Shown here: positions 7,260 to 14,953 of the stretch, piece by piece
Position numbering within the stretch: position 1 is the stretch's first letter
Layout: each line of letters starts with the position of its first letter
Source: DASUFI01 sp036274635
GTDB lineage: Bacteria > Planctomycetota > B15-G4
Assembly (NCBI GenBank): GCA_036274635.1
Contig: DASUFI010000094.1
Span: 1-26,839 of the forward strand
Length of the DNA stretch: 26,839 nt
Reading direction: 5' to 3'
Notes under the pieces: model-generated
The model's database searches: none
What the model was told of the DNA's origin: nothing
Seen by the model: only the letters and a program-made list of their open reading frames with translations
Position numbers and translations under genes: made by a program

Positions 7260-8951
7260 ATGAAGTCGTATCTCCTCGGATGGCTGGCTGCCGCCGTGCT
7301 GTGTGTCGCCGTCCCGAACCTGTCCGCGCAGCAGGACAAGCAGGCCCAGAAGGTGGTCAAGAAGACGCTTGCGGGGGCCGTGAAGACCCACGGCCAGGAG
7401 GTGAAGGCGCTGGTCAAGCCGGCCACCTCCACGCTCCAGGACACCAAGGCGGCGATGGCCGCGGGCGACTCAGCGCCCGGCGACGGCGTCTCGGTGCTGG
7501 CGGACGTGCTGACGTCGCTCGACCTCTCGCTCGCCGACACGACCACGGCCAGCATGGTGCAGGACGCCTGCGTGGCCATCGACACGGCCCTGGCCGCCGC
7601 CGGCCTGCCGCTCCCGAGCACGGCCCTGGTGGCCACCGGCAGCGTATTCGACAAGAAGCTGGCCAGGATGTGGAAGCAGCACGCCCGCGCGGTCAAGAAG
7701 GGTCGCAAGTCCGCGCAGTCCGTGCTGAAGACGATGACCAAGCTGGGCGAGCCCGCAGCGCTGCGCACGCCGGACACGCAGCTGCCGGCATGGGCTCCGG
7801 GCTTCTTCGATGCGGGCCCGCCGCTCGACGTCGTGGCGCAGCTGGTCGCGCCGCCCACGCTGCAGCTCACGGCGCTGGTCGGGCACAGCGATGGCGACGA
7901 CCCCGGCGACGGATCGCTGGAGATCGCGGGCTTCACGCTGCTGACCGATGACGTGCAGCTGAGCGGCAAGGGCCCCGACGGCGCCTACTTCGAGCCCATG
8001 GCCGTCACGCCCGCCGCCGACGGCACCTTCGAGGCGACGATCACGGGCCTGGTCGAGGGCAACTGGCGCGTGCAGGCGATCCAGCCCTGGGCGATCGCGA
8101 CGGACTTCGTCGGCATCCCCGGCGCGCCGGACCCCGGCACCGACTCCGTGACGCCCGCACAGGCGGCCAAGGAAGCGCGCAAGGCGTGGAAGCAGCTGAA
8201 CAAGCAGCACGCGGCCGCGCTGAAGCAGGCCTTCAAGAGCTACAAGGCCGCGATCAAGGCCGCGCGCAAGGCGCTGAAGGGCGGCGCGGACCCGGCCGAA
8301 CTGCTCGAGGACGTCTACGCCGCGCTCGAGACCCTGCAGCTGTCCATCGAGGCGGCCACCAACGGCGCCGCCGGCATCGGTCCCACGGCCACCGCGACCT
8401 TCGGCTCCACGCTCGACGGCCTCGACCAGCTCGTGACCGAGCAGCTCGTCGGCTTCGGCCAGAGCAACGACAAGGTCAGCGCGCGCGTCGACAAGCGCCT
8501 GGCGCAACGCGCGAGCCAGGCGGTCAAGGTGGCGCGCTCCTTCGCCCAGACCCTGGCCAAGACGTCGGACATGCGCATGGCGGTGGACGAGAAGGCCGTG
8601 CCCTTCTTCCGCGCCGCGCCGGTCAAGGGTGAGCAGCTGTCGGCGCCGAGCGCGCCGCTGCGCTTCGAGCTCCTCATGGGGAGCAGCGCGCAGGGCGTCG
8701 ACGCCGATGGCGTCATCCGCATGCGCCTGAGCGGCGACGACACGCTCGGCCCGCGCGCCAACCTGGGCCTCTTCGGGCCGGACGGCTTCTTCCTCTTCTA
8801 CGACATCCATGCCGCGGACCTCCTCGGCGGCCTGGACCTGAAGTTCCCTGCGGACGGTCCCGGCGACCTGGCGGAGGGCAACTACGTGGCCGTGCTGGAG
8901 CAGGGCAGCGAGGTGGTGAGCGCCGCGATCTCGGTGCCAGGCGGGGACTGA
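7260..8951 (+). CDS. Secreted helical/beta multidomain protein of unknown function
   Basis: A 563-residue exported protein. Residues 1-22 form a signal peptide ending NLSAQ. A Lys/Ala-rich helical region with many regularly spaced Lys and Thr follows (about residues 25-175). Next is a beta-rich segment (about 205-285) ending in LVEGNWRVQAI, then a second strongly helical, Lys/Ala-rich block (about 300-440). A final beta-rich segment (about 460-560) contains LAEGNYVAVLEQG. The two EGN(W/Y) endings suggest an internally repeated beta domain. The protein at 25880-26728 has the same plan (signal, helical part, beta domain with EGNWAITVT), so the two look like distant paralogues. I recognise no named family or active site. 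The gene is single, with its own strong ribosome site. A structural or adhesive surface role is a guess. Confidence 0.78.
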   Translation: MKSYLLGWLAAAVLCVAVPNLSAQQDKQAQKVVKKTLAGAVKTHGQEVKALVKPATSTLQDTKAAMAAGDSAPGDGVSVLADVLTSLDLSLADTTTASMVQDACVAIDTALAAAGLPLPSTALVATGSVFDKKLARMWKQHARAVKKGRKSAQSVLKTMTKLGEPAALRTPDTQLPAWAPGFFDAGPPLDVVAQLVAPPTLQLTALVGHSDGDDPGDGSLEIAGFTLLTDDVQLSGKGPDGAYFEPMAVTPAADGTFEATITGLVEGNWRVQAIQPWAIATDFVGIPGAPDPGTDSVTPAQAAKEARKAWKQLNKQHAAALKQAFKSYKAAIKAARKALKGGADPAELLEDVYAALETLQLSIEAATNGAAGIGPTATATFGSTLDGLDQLVTEQLVGFGQSNDKVSARVDKRLAQRASQAVKVARSFAQTLAKTSDMRMAVDEKAVPFFRAAPVKGEQLSAPSAPLRFELLMGSSAQGVDADGVIRMRLSGDDTLGPRANLGLFGPDGFFLFYDIHAADLLGGLDLKFPADGPGDLAEGNYVAVLEQGSEVVSAAISVPGGD

Positions 8952-9113
8952 GCCGCCCAGCTTCGCGCGTTCACCCACGACCTGCAGACGATCGTCGGCA
9001 AGGTGGACTCGTGGCGCGGCCCCTTCGAGGCCGGGCGCTGGACGGCCGCGGACGGCGTGAATCCTGAGGGCCAGCCGGAGGGCTGGGTCGCGGCGCTGCG
9101 ACACCGCCACTGA
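8952..9113 (+). other. Open stretch directly after the stop, possible gene remnant
   Basis: In the same frame as the preceding gene, 53 sense codons follow its TGA and end at another TGA. The translation includes LRAFTHDLQTIVGKVDSWRG and AADGVNPEGQPEGWVAAL, which looks protein-like. No start or ribosome site is present and I recognise no family. Such an open run can also occur by chance at this GC content. Confidence 0.2.
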
Positions 9114-9153
9114 CCGCATGGCGCAGCGCGCCGGCGCCTGCGAAGATCCGCGC

Positions 9154-9660
9154 ATGCGACCCGCGCAGCTGCGCATCCTCGTGACCGGCGGAACCTTCGA
9201 CAAGAGCTACGACGAGCTGGGGGGCAAGCTGCACTTCGCCGAGTCGCACGTGCCGGAGATGCTGCGCCTCGGACGCAGCCGGCTGGACGTGGTGGTCGAG
9301 ACGCTGATGCTGGTGGACAGCCTGGAGATGACCGACGTGCACCGCGGGCGCGTGCTCGCGGCCTGCCGCTCGGCGCCCGAGGACCGGCTCGTCGTCACGC
9401 ACGGCACGGACACGCTCGAGCTCACGGCCCGGACCGTCGGCGCGGCCGGGCTGCCCAAGACCATCGTGCTCACGGGGGCGATGGTGCCGTACACCTTCGG
9501 CAGCTCGGACGGCCTGTTCAACCTGGGCAGCGCGCTGGCCTTCGCGCAGACGCTGCCGGCGGGCACGTGGGTGGCCATGAACGGCCGGGCCTTCCCCTGG
9601 GACGACGTGCGCAAGAACCGCGGCTCGGGCGTGTTCGAGGAGTGCGGGCCGAGCGGGTGA
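9154..9660 (+). CDS. Short single-domain L-asparaginase-like protein
   Basis: A 168-residue protein that covers only the N-terminal (catalytic) domain of the L-asparaginase family. The first motif is TGGTFDK, with the nucleophile-position T14; the second is THGTD, with T85 and D86. These correspond to the TGGT and GTD elements of classical asparaginases. LTGAMVPYTFGSSDGLFNLG and AMNGRAFPWDDVRKNR follow, as in the stand-alone short family of about 160-170 residues. It is therefore full length for that group, not truncated. Known asparaginases hydrolyse Asn to Asp and ammonia; activity of the short form is less well established. I prefer ATG 9154 over ATG 9118 because the extra 12 residues do not look like the family; neither start has a strong ribosome site. 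No signal peptide, so probably cytoplasmic. Confidence 0.82.
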   Translation: MRPAQLRILVTGGTFDKSYDELGGKLHFAESHVPEMLRLGRSRLDVVVETLMLVDSLEMTDVHRGRVLAACRSAPEDRLVVTHGTDTLELTARTVGAAGLPKTIVLTGAMVPYTFGSSDGLFNLGSALAFAQTLPAGTWVAMNGRAFPWDDVRKNRGSGVFEECGPSG

Positions 9661-9781
9661 GCTCCGCCGGAACCCCGCAGATCCCGCTCCTGGGGACCTG
9701 ACGCCCTGCGGCAGTCGGTGGCATGCTGGCGCGCGCGGGGATGTCCCGAATCCCGTCCCCGCCTTTGCGGGAGGCACGCCC

Positions 9782-11422
9782 ATGCGCCACGCGTCCGTCG
9801 TCCCCGGCCTGCTCCTCGCCAGCATGCTCGGCGCAGCCACTGCTCAAACCACGCTGCTCAGCCTGCACGGCGTTCCAGGCGACGACTTCGGGCGGTCCGT
9901 CGTCGCCGTCGGCGACGCGAACGGCGACGGCATCCCCGACGTCGCGATCGCGGCGCCGGCGCTGGCCTCGACGGGGGCGTCGGGGCCGCCGCCGTCGGTG
10001 CGCATCGTCTCGGGCATCGACGGCGCGACGCTGGTGACGATCACCGGTGCCGGTGATGACCAGCTCGGCGCGGCCCTCGCCGCCGCGGGCGACGTGGACC
10101 TCGACGGCATCGTCGACCTCGTGCTCGGAGCGCCGGGCAACCCGGACGACGTGGATTTCGTCCAGCTGCGCTCGGGTGCGGACGGCCACCTGCTGCACGC
10201 GTGGACGGGCTCGGCCGGCATCGGCAGCGTGGATCAGTTCGGCGCGGCGGTCGCCGGCGGCCGCGACGCGGACGGCGACGGCGTGCCTGACGTGCTCGTC
10301 GGCGCGCCCGGCACGAGCGCCCAGCCGCTGGTGCTCTACGCGTATGCGCAGTTGTTCAGCGGCGCGAGCGGCCAGCCGCTGCTCACCCTCACGGACACGT
10401 CGTGGCTCGAGGATTACGGCGCCGGCGTGAGCCTGGTGGACGACGCCGACGGCGATGGGCTGGCCGACGTGCTGCTCGGCGTGCCGTACGGCGTGTTCTC
10501 CGGCGACGACGGTCGCCTGGAGCTGCGCGCCGGCACGACGGGCGCGCTGCTGGCGAATGCGCCCGGCCAGCTGCATCAGGGCCTCGGCGCGTGGCTGCGC
10601 CCGATCGTCGACCTGTCCGGCGACCTCGTGCCCGAACTGCTCGTGGGCTGCTGGGGCGACCCGGCGATCGATCTCCTTGACGGCGCGACGTTTCAGGAGT
10701 GGTCCCCCATCGACTTCAACAGTCCGAAGCCGCACAGTGCGCATGCCTGCCTCTATGGCGTATTCAGCGGCTTTCCGACCATCTTCGCGGCCGACGATCA
10801 CGCGTATGTCGGCGACGTGAACACGGGTCGGCTCGTCGGGTTCGCAGGCCTGGACTTCTTCCCCGATTACCAGTACCAGGGCGTCCCGGGCGACGCGATC
10901 GGAACCTCCGTCGAGACGCTCGGCGACCTGAACGGCGACGGCGTGGACGAGTACGCCGTCGGCAGCCGCACGGGGGCCGCGCCGGGCCCGTACGGCGGGA
11001 CGGTCCGCGTGCAGTCGTTCAAGGACTTCACGCCGCCGCTGATCTACGGTTCGAGCTGCCCGGGATCGGGCGGTTTCGCGCCTCACCTGCTACCGATTCA
11101 TGGAGGCTCGCCCGGCGAGGAACTGGAGCTGGTCACGGCCAACGGGCTGGGCGGCGCGCCGGCGCTGATGCTGTTCGGCCTCCAGCAAGCCAGCGTGCCG
11201 CTCCCGAACGGCTGCAAGCTGCTCGTCAGCCCGGTGCTGTCGTTCACCGTGCCGTTCGCGCTGCTCTCGAGCGGACCCGGCGCCGGCATTGCCTCGGTCG
11301 AGGGCGTCATCCCGTGGGACACGCCGCTGGGCCTGGTGTTCACCGTGCAGGTCTTCGTCGCCGACCCGGGCGCGCCGGGGCACAAGTGCGCGACCAACGG
11401 GGTGAGGATCGTGGTCGACTGA
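9782..11422 (+). CDS. Secreted FG-GAP beta-propeller protein with TNG C-terminal domain
   Basis: A 546-residue exported protein. Residues 1-22 are a signal peptide (cleavage near ATAQ-T). About six FG-GAP or integrin-like blades follow, each with a calcium-loop signature: DANGDGIPD (residues 45-53), DVDLDGIVD (104-112), DADGDGVPD (162-170), DADGDGLAD (221-229), DLSGDLVPE (277-285, degenerate) and DLNGDGVDE (382-390). The propeller ends near residue 420. The C-terminal domain (about 421-546) has SSCPGSGGFAPHL, GGAPALMLFG, PLPNGCKLLV and ends KCATNGVRIVVD. This tail is widespread in secreted proteins of some planctomycete lineages. The ribosome site is GGAGG, 7 bases before the ATG. Probably an extracellular or cell-surface calcium-binding protein; the ligand is unknown. 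It converges with the SulP gene, with 17 bases between them. Confidence 0.88.
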   Translation: MRHASVVPGLLLASMLGAATAQTTLLSLHGVPGDDFGRSVVAVGDANGDGIPDVAIAAPALASTGASGPPPSVRIVSGIDGATLVTITGAGDDQLGAALAAAGDVDLDGIVDLVLGAPGNPDDVDFVQLRSGADGHLLHAWTGSAGIGSVDQFGAAVAGGRDADGDGVPDVLVGAPGTSAQPLVLYAYAQLFSGASGQPLLTLTDTSWLEDYGAGVSLVDDADGDGLADVLLGVPYGVFSGDDGRLELRAGTTGALLANAPGQLHQGLGAWLRPIVDLSGDLVPELLVGCWGDPAIDLLDGATFQEWSPIDFNSPKPHSAHACLYGVFSGFPTIFAADDHAYVGDVNTGRLVGFAGLDFFPDYQYQGVPGDAIGTSVETLGDLNGDGVDEYAVGSRTGAAPGPYGGTVRVQSFKDFTPPLIYGSSCPGSGGFAPHLLPIHGGSPGEELELVTANGLGGAPALMLFGLQQASVPLPNGCKLLVSPVLSFTVPFALLSSGPGAGIASVEGVIPWDTPLGLVFTVQVFVADPGAPGHKCATNGVRIVVD

Positions 11423-11439
11423 CGCGCAGCGCAGCCGCG

Positions 11440-13188
11440 CTACGCCGCGGCGGCCGCCAGCTCGCGCGCCCGCCGCATGGCCGCTTGCGTGCTCGTCAGC
11501 CGCACCGGCTGCTCGAGGAAGACGTGGTCCTCGCGCAGCTTGGCCAGCAGGCCGCAGCGCTCGAGGCGGCGGTGCAGGTCGGGGCGCACGCCGCACAGCA
11601 CCACGTGCACACCGCGTCCGTGCACGTCGTCCACCAGGCGCTCGAGCGCCAGCAGGCCCACGGCGTCCGGCGTGCGCGCCCGCTTCATGCGCAGCACGAC
11701 GACGCGCGTCCGCGGCGTGACGCGCGCGCGCATCGCGTCGAGATGCCGGTCCAGGCTCACCGACGATCCGAAGAACATCTCGCCCTCGAGGCCGAAGACG
11801 AGGATCTCCTCGGGCGTCCCGTCCTCGGGCAGGCGCTCGCGCACGTGGTCGCCGCCCGCGTCCACGAACTCCGTGAGCAGCATGTGGCCCGCGCGCGGCA
11901 CGGTGAGCAGGCAGGACATGATGACCCCGATGAGCACGCAGAACTCGATCGAGATGGCGAAGGCGGCGATGGCCGTGGTGAGCACGATCGCGGCGTCGAA
12001 GCGCGAGGCGCGCAGGTGGTAGCGCAGCTCCTTGAAGTTGACCATGCGCGCGGCGGTCAGCATGAGCAGCGCGGCCAGGGCCGAGCGCGGGATGAAGCGC
12101 GCGTAGGCGCCCAGCGTGGCCATGGTGAGCGCCACCGCCGCGGCCGAGATCACGCCGGCCCACTGCGTGCGCGCGCCGGCCTGCTGGTTGATGGCCGAGC
12201 GCGTGAGCGAGCCCGAGCCGGGCATGCACGAGAAGAAGCTGCCGGTGAGGTTCGCGACCGCCTCCGAGAGGCACTGCTGGTTCACGTCCAGCCGCTGGCG
12301 CGTGACCGCGGCGATGGACTTGGCCATGGAGATGGCCTCGAGCAGCCCGAGCAGGGCGATGGCCAGCGCGCTGCTGGCGAAGTCGTGGATCCAGTCGGCG
12401 TCGAAGTGCGGCAGGGCGAAGCGCGGCAGGCTGGTGGGGATGTCGCCCACGACCTTGACGCCCCGCTGGTCGAGCCCGAGGCGCGCGGTGGCGGCGGCCA
12501 TCACGACCACCGTGATCAGGAACTCCGGCAGCAGCGGCCAGCCGGCGAGGCGCTTGACCAGGCGCAGCAGGGCCACCAGCGCGATCGACGCCAGCCCGAC
12601 CCACAGCGTGGGCCCGTGCACGGGGCCGCCCTCCGTGAGCGAGCGCCAGAAGCGCAGCACGAAGTGCGCGTGCACGTCGCCCACGCCCGACTGCCCGAGC
12701 AGGTTCTTGAGCTGGTCGAGCACCAGCAGCACGCTGGCGCCCAGCGTGAAGCCCACGATGACCGAGTGCGAGATGTAGCGCGTCAGGTCGCCGAGGCGCG
12801 CGAGGCTGATGGCCAGCTGGATCGCGCCCATGAGGAAGGCCAGCAGCACCGCCGCCTGCACCGCGAGCTGCGGGTCCTTGATGGAGCCGATGGCCCCGAG
12901 CAGCGCGATCGAGATCGCATTCGTCGGGCCGTTGATGAGCTGGCGCGACGAATCGAAGAGCGCCCCCACGGCGGTCATCACGATGGCCGTGTACAGGCCG
13001 TAGACCGCCGGCAGGCCGGCGATCATCGCGTAGGCCATGGCCTGCGGCACGGCCACGGCCGCCACCGAGAGCCCGCCGACGAGGTCCGCCCGCGCGTCGC
13101 GTCCCGAGTAATGCCGCAGGGCGTCCAGCGCGGGCACGCGCCGGTACAGGGCCGCGAGGCCTGGGGATGGGGGGGAGCCTGCAGCCAC
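11440..13188 (-). CDS. SulP/SLC26-family anion transporter with C-terminal STAS domain
   Basis: A 582-residue inner-membrane transporter. The SulP signature is present near the N-terminus (AVPQAMAYAMIAGLPAVYGL, about residues 46-65). About 10-14 membrane segments extend to about residue 440. A cytoplasmic STAS domain (about 460-560) begins EILVFGLEGEMFFGSS and contains VVVLRMKRARTPDAVGLLAL. Family members carry sulfate, bicarbonate, nitrate, chloride or dicarboxylates, so the substrate is not determined by sequence here. Length is normal for the family. The start is uncertain: the assigned codon is GTG at 13186-13188, and a second in-frame GTG lies 17 codons later (VPALDAL). Neither has a clear ribosome site. 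It is a single gene, with its stop 17 bases from the convergent FG-GAP gene. Confidence 0.9.
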   Translation of the reverse strand: MAAGSPPSPGLAALYRRVPALDALRHYSGRDARADLVGGLSVAAVAVPQAMAYAMIAGLPAVYGLYTAIVMTAVGALFDSSRQLINGPTNAISIALLGAIGSIKDPQLAVQAAVLLAFLMGAIQLAISLARLGDLTRYISHSVIVGFTLGASVLLVLDQLKNLLGQSGVGDVHAHFVLRFWRSLTEGGPVHGPTLWVGLASIALVALLRLVKRLAGWPLLPEFLITVVVMAAATARLGLDQRGVKVVGDIPTSLPRFALPHFDADWIHDFASSALAIALLGLLEAISMAKSIAAVTRQRLDVNQQCLSEAVANLTGSFFSCMPGSGSLTRSAINQQAGARTQWAGVISAAAVALTMATLGAYARFIPRSALAALLMLTAARMVNFKELRYHLRASRFDAAIVLTTAIAAFAISIEFCVLIGVIMSCLLTVPRAGHMLLTEFVDAGGDHVRERLPEDGTPEEILVFGLEGEMFFGSSVSLDRHLDAMRARVTPRTRVVVLRMKRARTPDAVGLLALERLVDDVHGRGVHVVLCGVRPDLHRRLERCGLLAKLREDHVFLEQPVRLTSTQAAMRRARELAAAAA

Positions 13189-13271
13189 GCGCTGGCAGAC
13201 TACTGCGCGCGGGCCGCCCGTTCACCCGCGGGCTGGCGAGGAGGGGTGCGCGACTGACAGGATGTCGCGCC

Positions 13272-14816
13272 ATGAAGATCGCTGCCCGCTGTGCCGCCGT
13301 GCTCGCCTGCGCCTCCGCCGCGCTGGCCCAGTCGCCCCCGCCCGCCCCGCCGGCGCCGCCCGCCGCTGCGGATGCCGCTCCGCCCGGCCCGCCACCGTGG
13401 TCGGAGGCCGAAGCTTCCAGCGACGGCCTGCGCGTGCACGAGCCCGGCGTGCAGCCCGGCTGGACGCTCGTCGCGCCCATCAACAGCAAGTCCATCCACC
13501 TCATCGACCTGGATGGCAACGTCGTGCACACGTGGGAGACCGCGCATACGCCCGGCGCCTCGACCGCGCTGCTCCCCAACGGCCACCTGCTGCGCGCCGG
13601 CCAGGAGCCGGACAACCCGCGCTTCCACGGCGGCGGCATCGGCGGCCGCATCCAGGAGCTCGACTGGGACGGCCAGGCCGTGTGGGACTGGAAGCTGGCC
13701 GGCGCGGATCTCACGCAGCACCACGAGGTGCTGCCGCTGCCCAACGGCAACGTGCTCGTGATCGCGTGGGTGTATCACTCGCGCGACGAGGCCATCGCGC
13801 AGGGGCGCGATCCCGAGGAGGTGGGGGACGAGGGCCTGTGGTCCGACGCCCTGCTCGAGGTGCACCCGCTGCCGCCGAGCGACGGCGAGATCGTGTGGGA
13901 GTGGCACACCTGGGACCACCTCGTGCAGGACCGCGACGCCCACCTGCCCAACTATGGCCGGCCGGCCGACGCGCCCGGCCGCATCGACATCAACGCCGAC
14001 CACCGCTTCGAGCCCAAGGACGTCCCCGAGACCGAGGAGGCGCGCGCGGCCCGCGAGGCGCAGGAGGCGCAGCTGCGCGCGCTCGGCTACGTCGGTGGCA
14101 ACGAGCCCCCGCCGCCGGCCGACCCGCAGGCGAAGAAGCTGCCCGGCGACTGGCTGCACACCAACGGCGTCAGCTACGAGCCCGCGCTGGACCTCATCGT
14201 GATGAGCACGCCGCACCTCTCCGAGCTGTGGATCATCGATCACTCGACCACCACCGCGCAGGCCGGCACCGAGTCCGGAGGGCGCCGCGGGCACGGCGGC
14301 GCGCTGCTGTGGCGCTGGGGCAACCCGCGCAACTACGGCGCGGGCGGCGCGGAGGACCAGCGCCTCTTCGGCCAGCACAATCCCAGCTGGCTGCCCGGGC
14401 CCGCGCCGCGGCTGCTGGTCTTCGACAACGGCGGCGACCGGCCCGGCGACGACTACTCCGAGGTGCTGGAGCTGGCGCTGCCCTTCGACGACGCGCACGG
14501 CTTCGCGCGCGAGGCGGGTAAGCCCTTCGGCCCCGCCCAGCCGGCCTGGAGCTACTCGGACCGCGGCACTTTCTTCTCCGGCTTCATCTCGGGCGCGCAG
14601 CGCCTGCCCAACGGCGACACGCTCATCTGCTCCGGCGCGCCCGGCCGCATCTTCGAGGTGACGCCCGCGGGCCACGTGGTGTGGGACTGGCGCAACACGC
14701 TGGGTGGCGAGGTGGAGCCCAGCGAGCAGGGCGGCAAGGCGCCGCCCAAGGCGCTGTTCCGTGCGTGGCGGGTGCCCGCCAACGACGCGGTGGTGGCGGC
14801 CCGGCTGGCGCGCTGA
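13272..14816 (+). CDS. Secreted aryl-sulfate sulfotransferase (ASST)-like propeller protein
   Basis: A 514-residue exported protein. A signal peptide (residues 1-20, ALAQ) is followed by a Pro/Ala-rich linker (about 21-42), then a propeller of the arylsulfotransferase family. Features of that family are H150-H151 in TQHHEVLPLPNGN, H296 in WLHTNGVSYEPALD, IIDHSTTT with H324, LLWRWGNPRNYGAGG, and H369 in LFGQHNPSWL. In characterised ASST enzymes a His becomes sulfated during transfer of sulfate from phenolic esters to phenols. Which of these His residues would serve cannot be decided here. An insert at about residues 255-292 is charged and carries LRALGYVGG, a string reminiscent of sulfatase C-termini. 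ATG 13272 was chosen for the export signal and an AGGA site upstream. Many relatives of this group are uncharacterised, so true sulfotransfer is an inference. Confidence 0.8.
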   Translation: MKIAARCAAVLACASAALAQSPPPAPPAPPAAADAAPPGPPPWSEAEASSDGLRVHEPGVQPGWTLVAPINSKSIHLIDLDGNVVHTWETAHTPGASTALLPNGHLLRAGQEPDNPRFHGGGIGGRIQELDWDGQAVWDWKLAGADLTQHHEVLPLPNGNVLVIAWVYHSRDEAIAQGRDPEEVGDEGLWSDALLEVHPLPPSDGEIVWEWHTWDHLVQDRDAHLPNYGRPADAPGRIDINADHRFEPKDVPETEEARAAREAQEAQLRALGYVGGNEPPPPADPQAKKLPGDWLHTNGVSYEPALDLIVMSTPHLSELWIIDHSTTTAQAGTESGGRRGHGGALLWRWGNPRNYGAGGAEDQRLFGQHNPSWLPGPAPRLLVFDNGGDRPGDDYSEVLELALPFDDAHGFAREAGKPFGPAQPAWSYSDRGTFFSGFISGAQRLPNGDTLICSGAPGRIFEVTPAGHVVWDWRNTLGGEVEPSEQGGKAPPKALFRAWRVPANDAVVAARLAR

Positions 14817-14855
14817 AGGCGGAGTCGTGTCATCGAGTCGCGCGTCGCCGGCGGC

Positions 14856-14885
14856 CTGAACCGGCCCGCGCGCGGCTGATATCAT
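14856..14885 (+). promoter_or_regulatory. Candidate extended -10 promoter of the TPR protein gene
   Basis: CTGAAC (14856-14861) and TATCAT (14880-14885) are 18 bases apart, and TG stands one base before the -10 box (TGaTATCAT). The predicted transcript would start about 60 bases before the ATG at 14954. There is no experimental support. Confidence 0.4.
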
Positions 14886-14953
14886 CCTCGCCGCGAGCGG
14901 CGCGCCGGCGGGACGGCTCGCGCAGCTCAACGCCCCTCAGGCGTGAGGTCCCC

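Noticed and set aside
9118..9153. Longer start for the short asparaginase (ATG 9118)
   Set aside because: The added 12 residues do not resemble the family, whose members begin just before the TGGT motif.
11423..13257. Plus-strand open frame running antisense through the SulP gene
   Set aside because: The minus strand has a clear SulP/STAS protein; the plus frame is charged low-complexity sequence.
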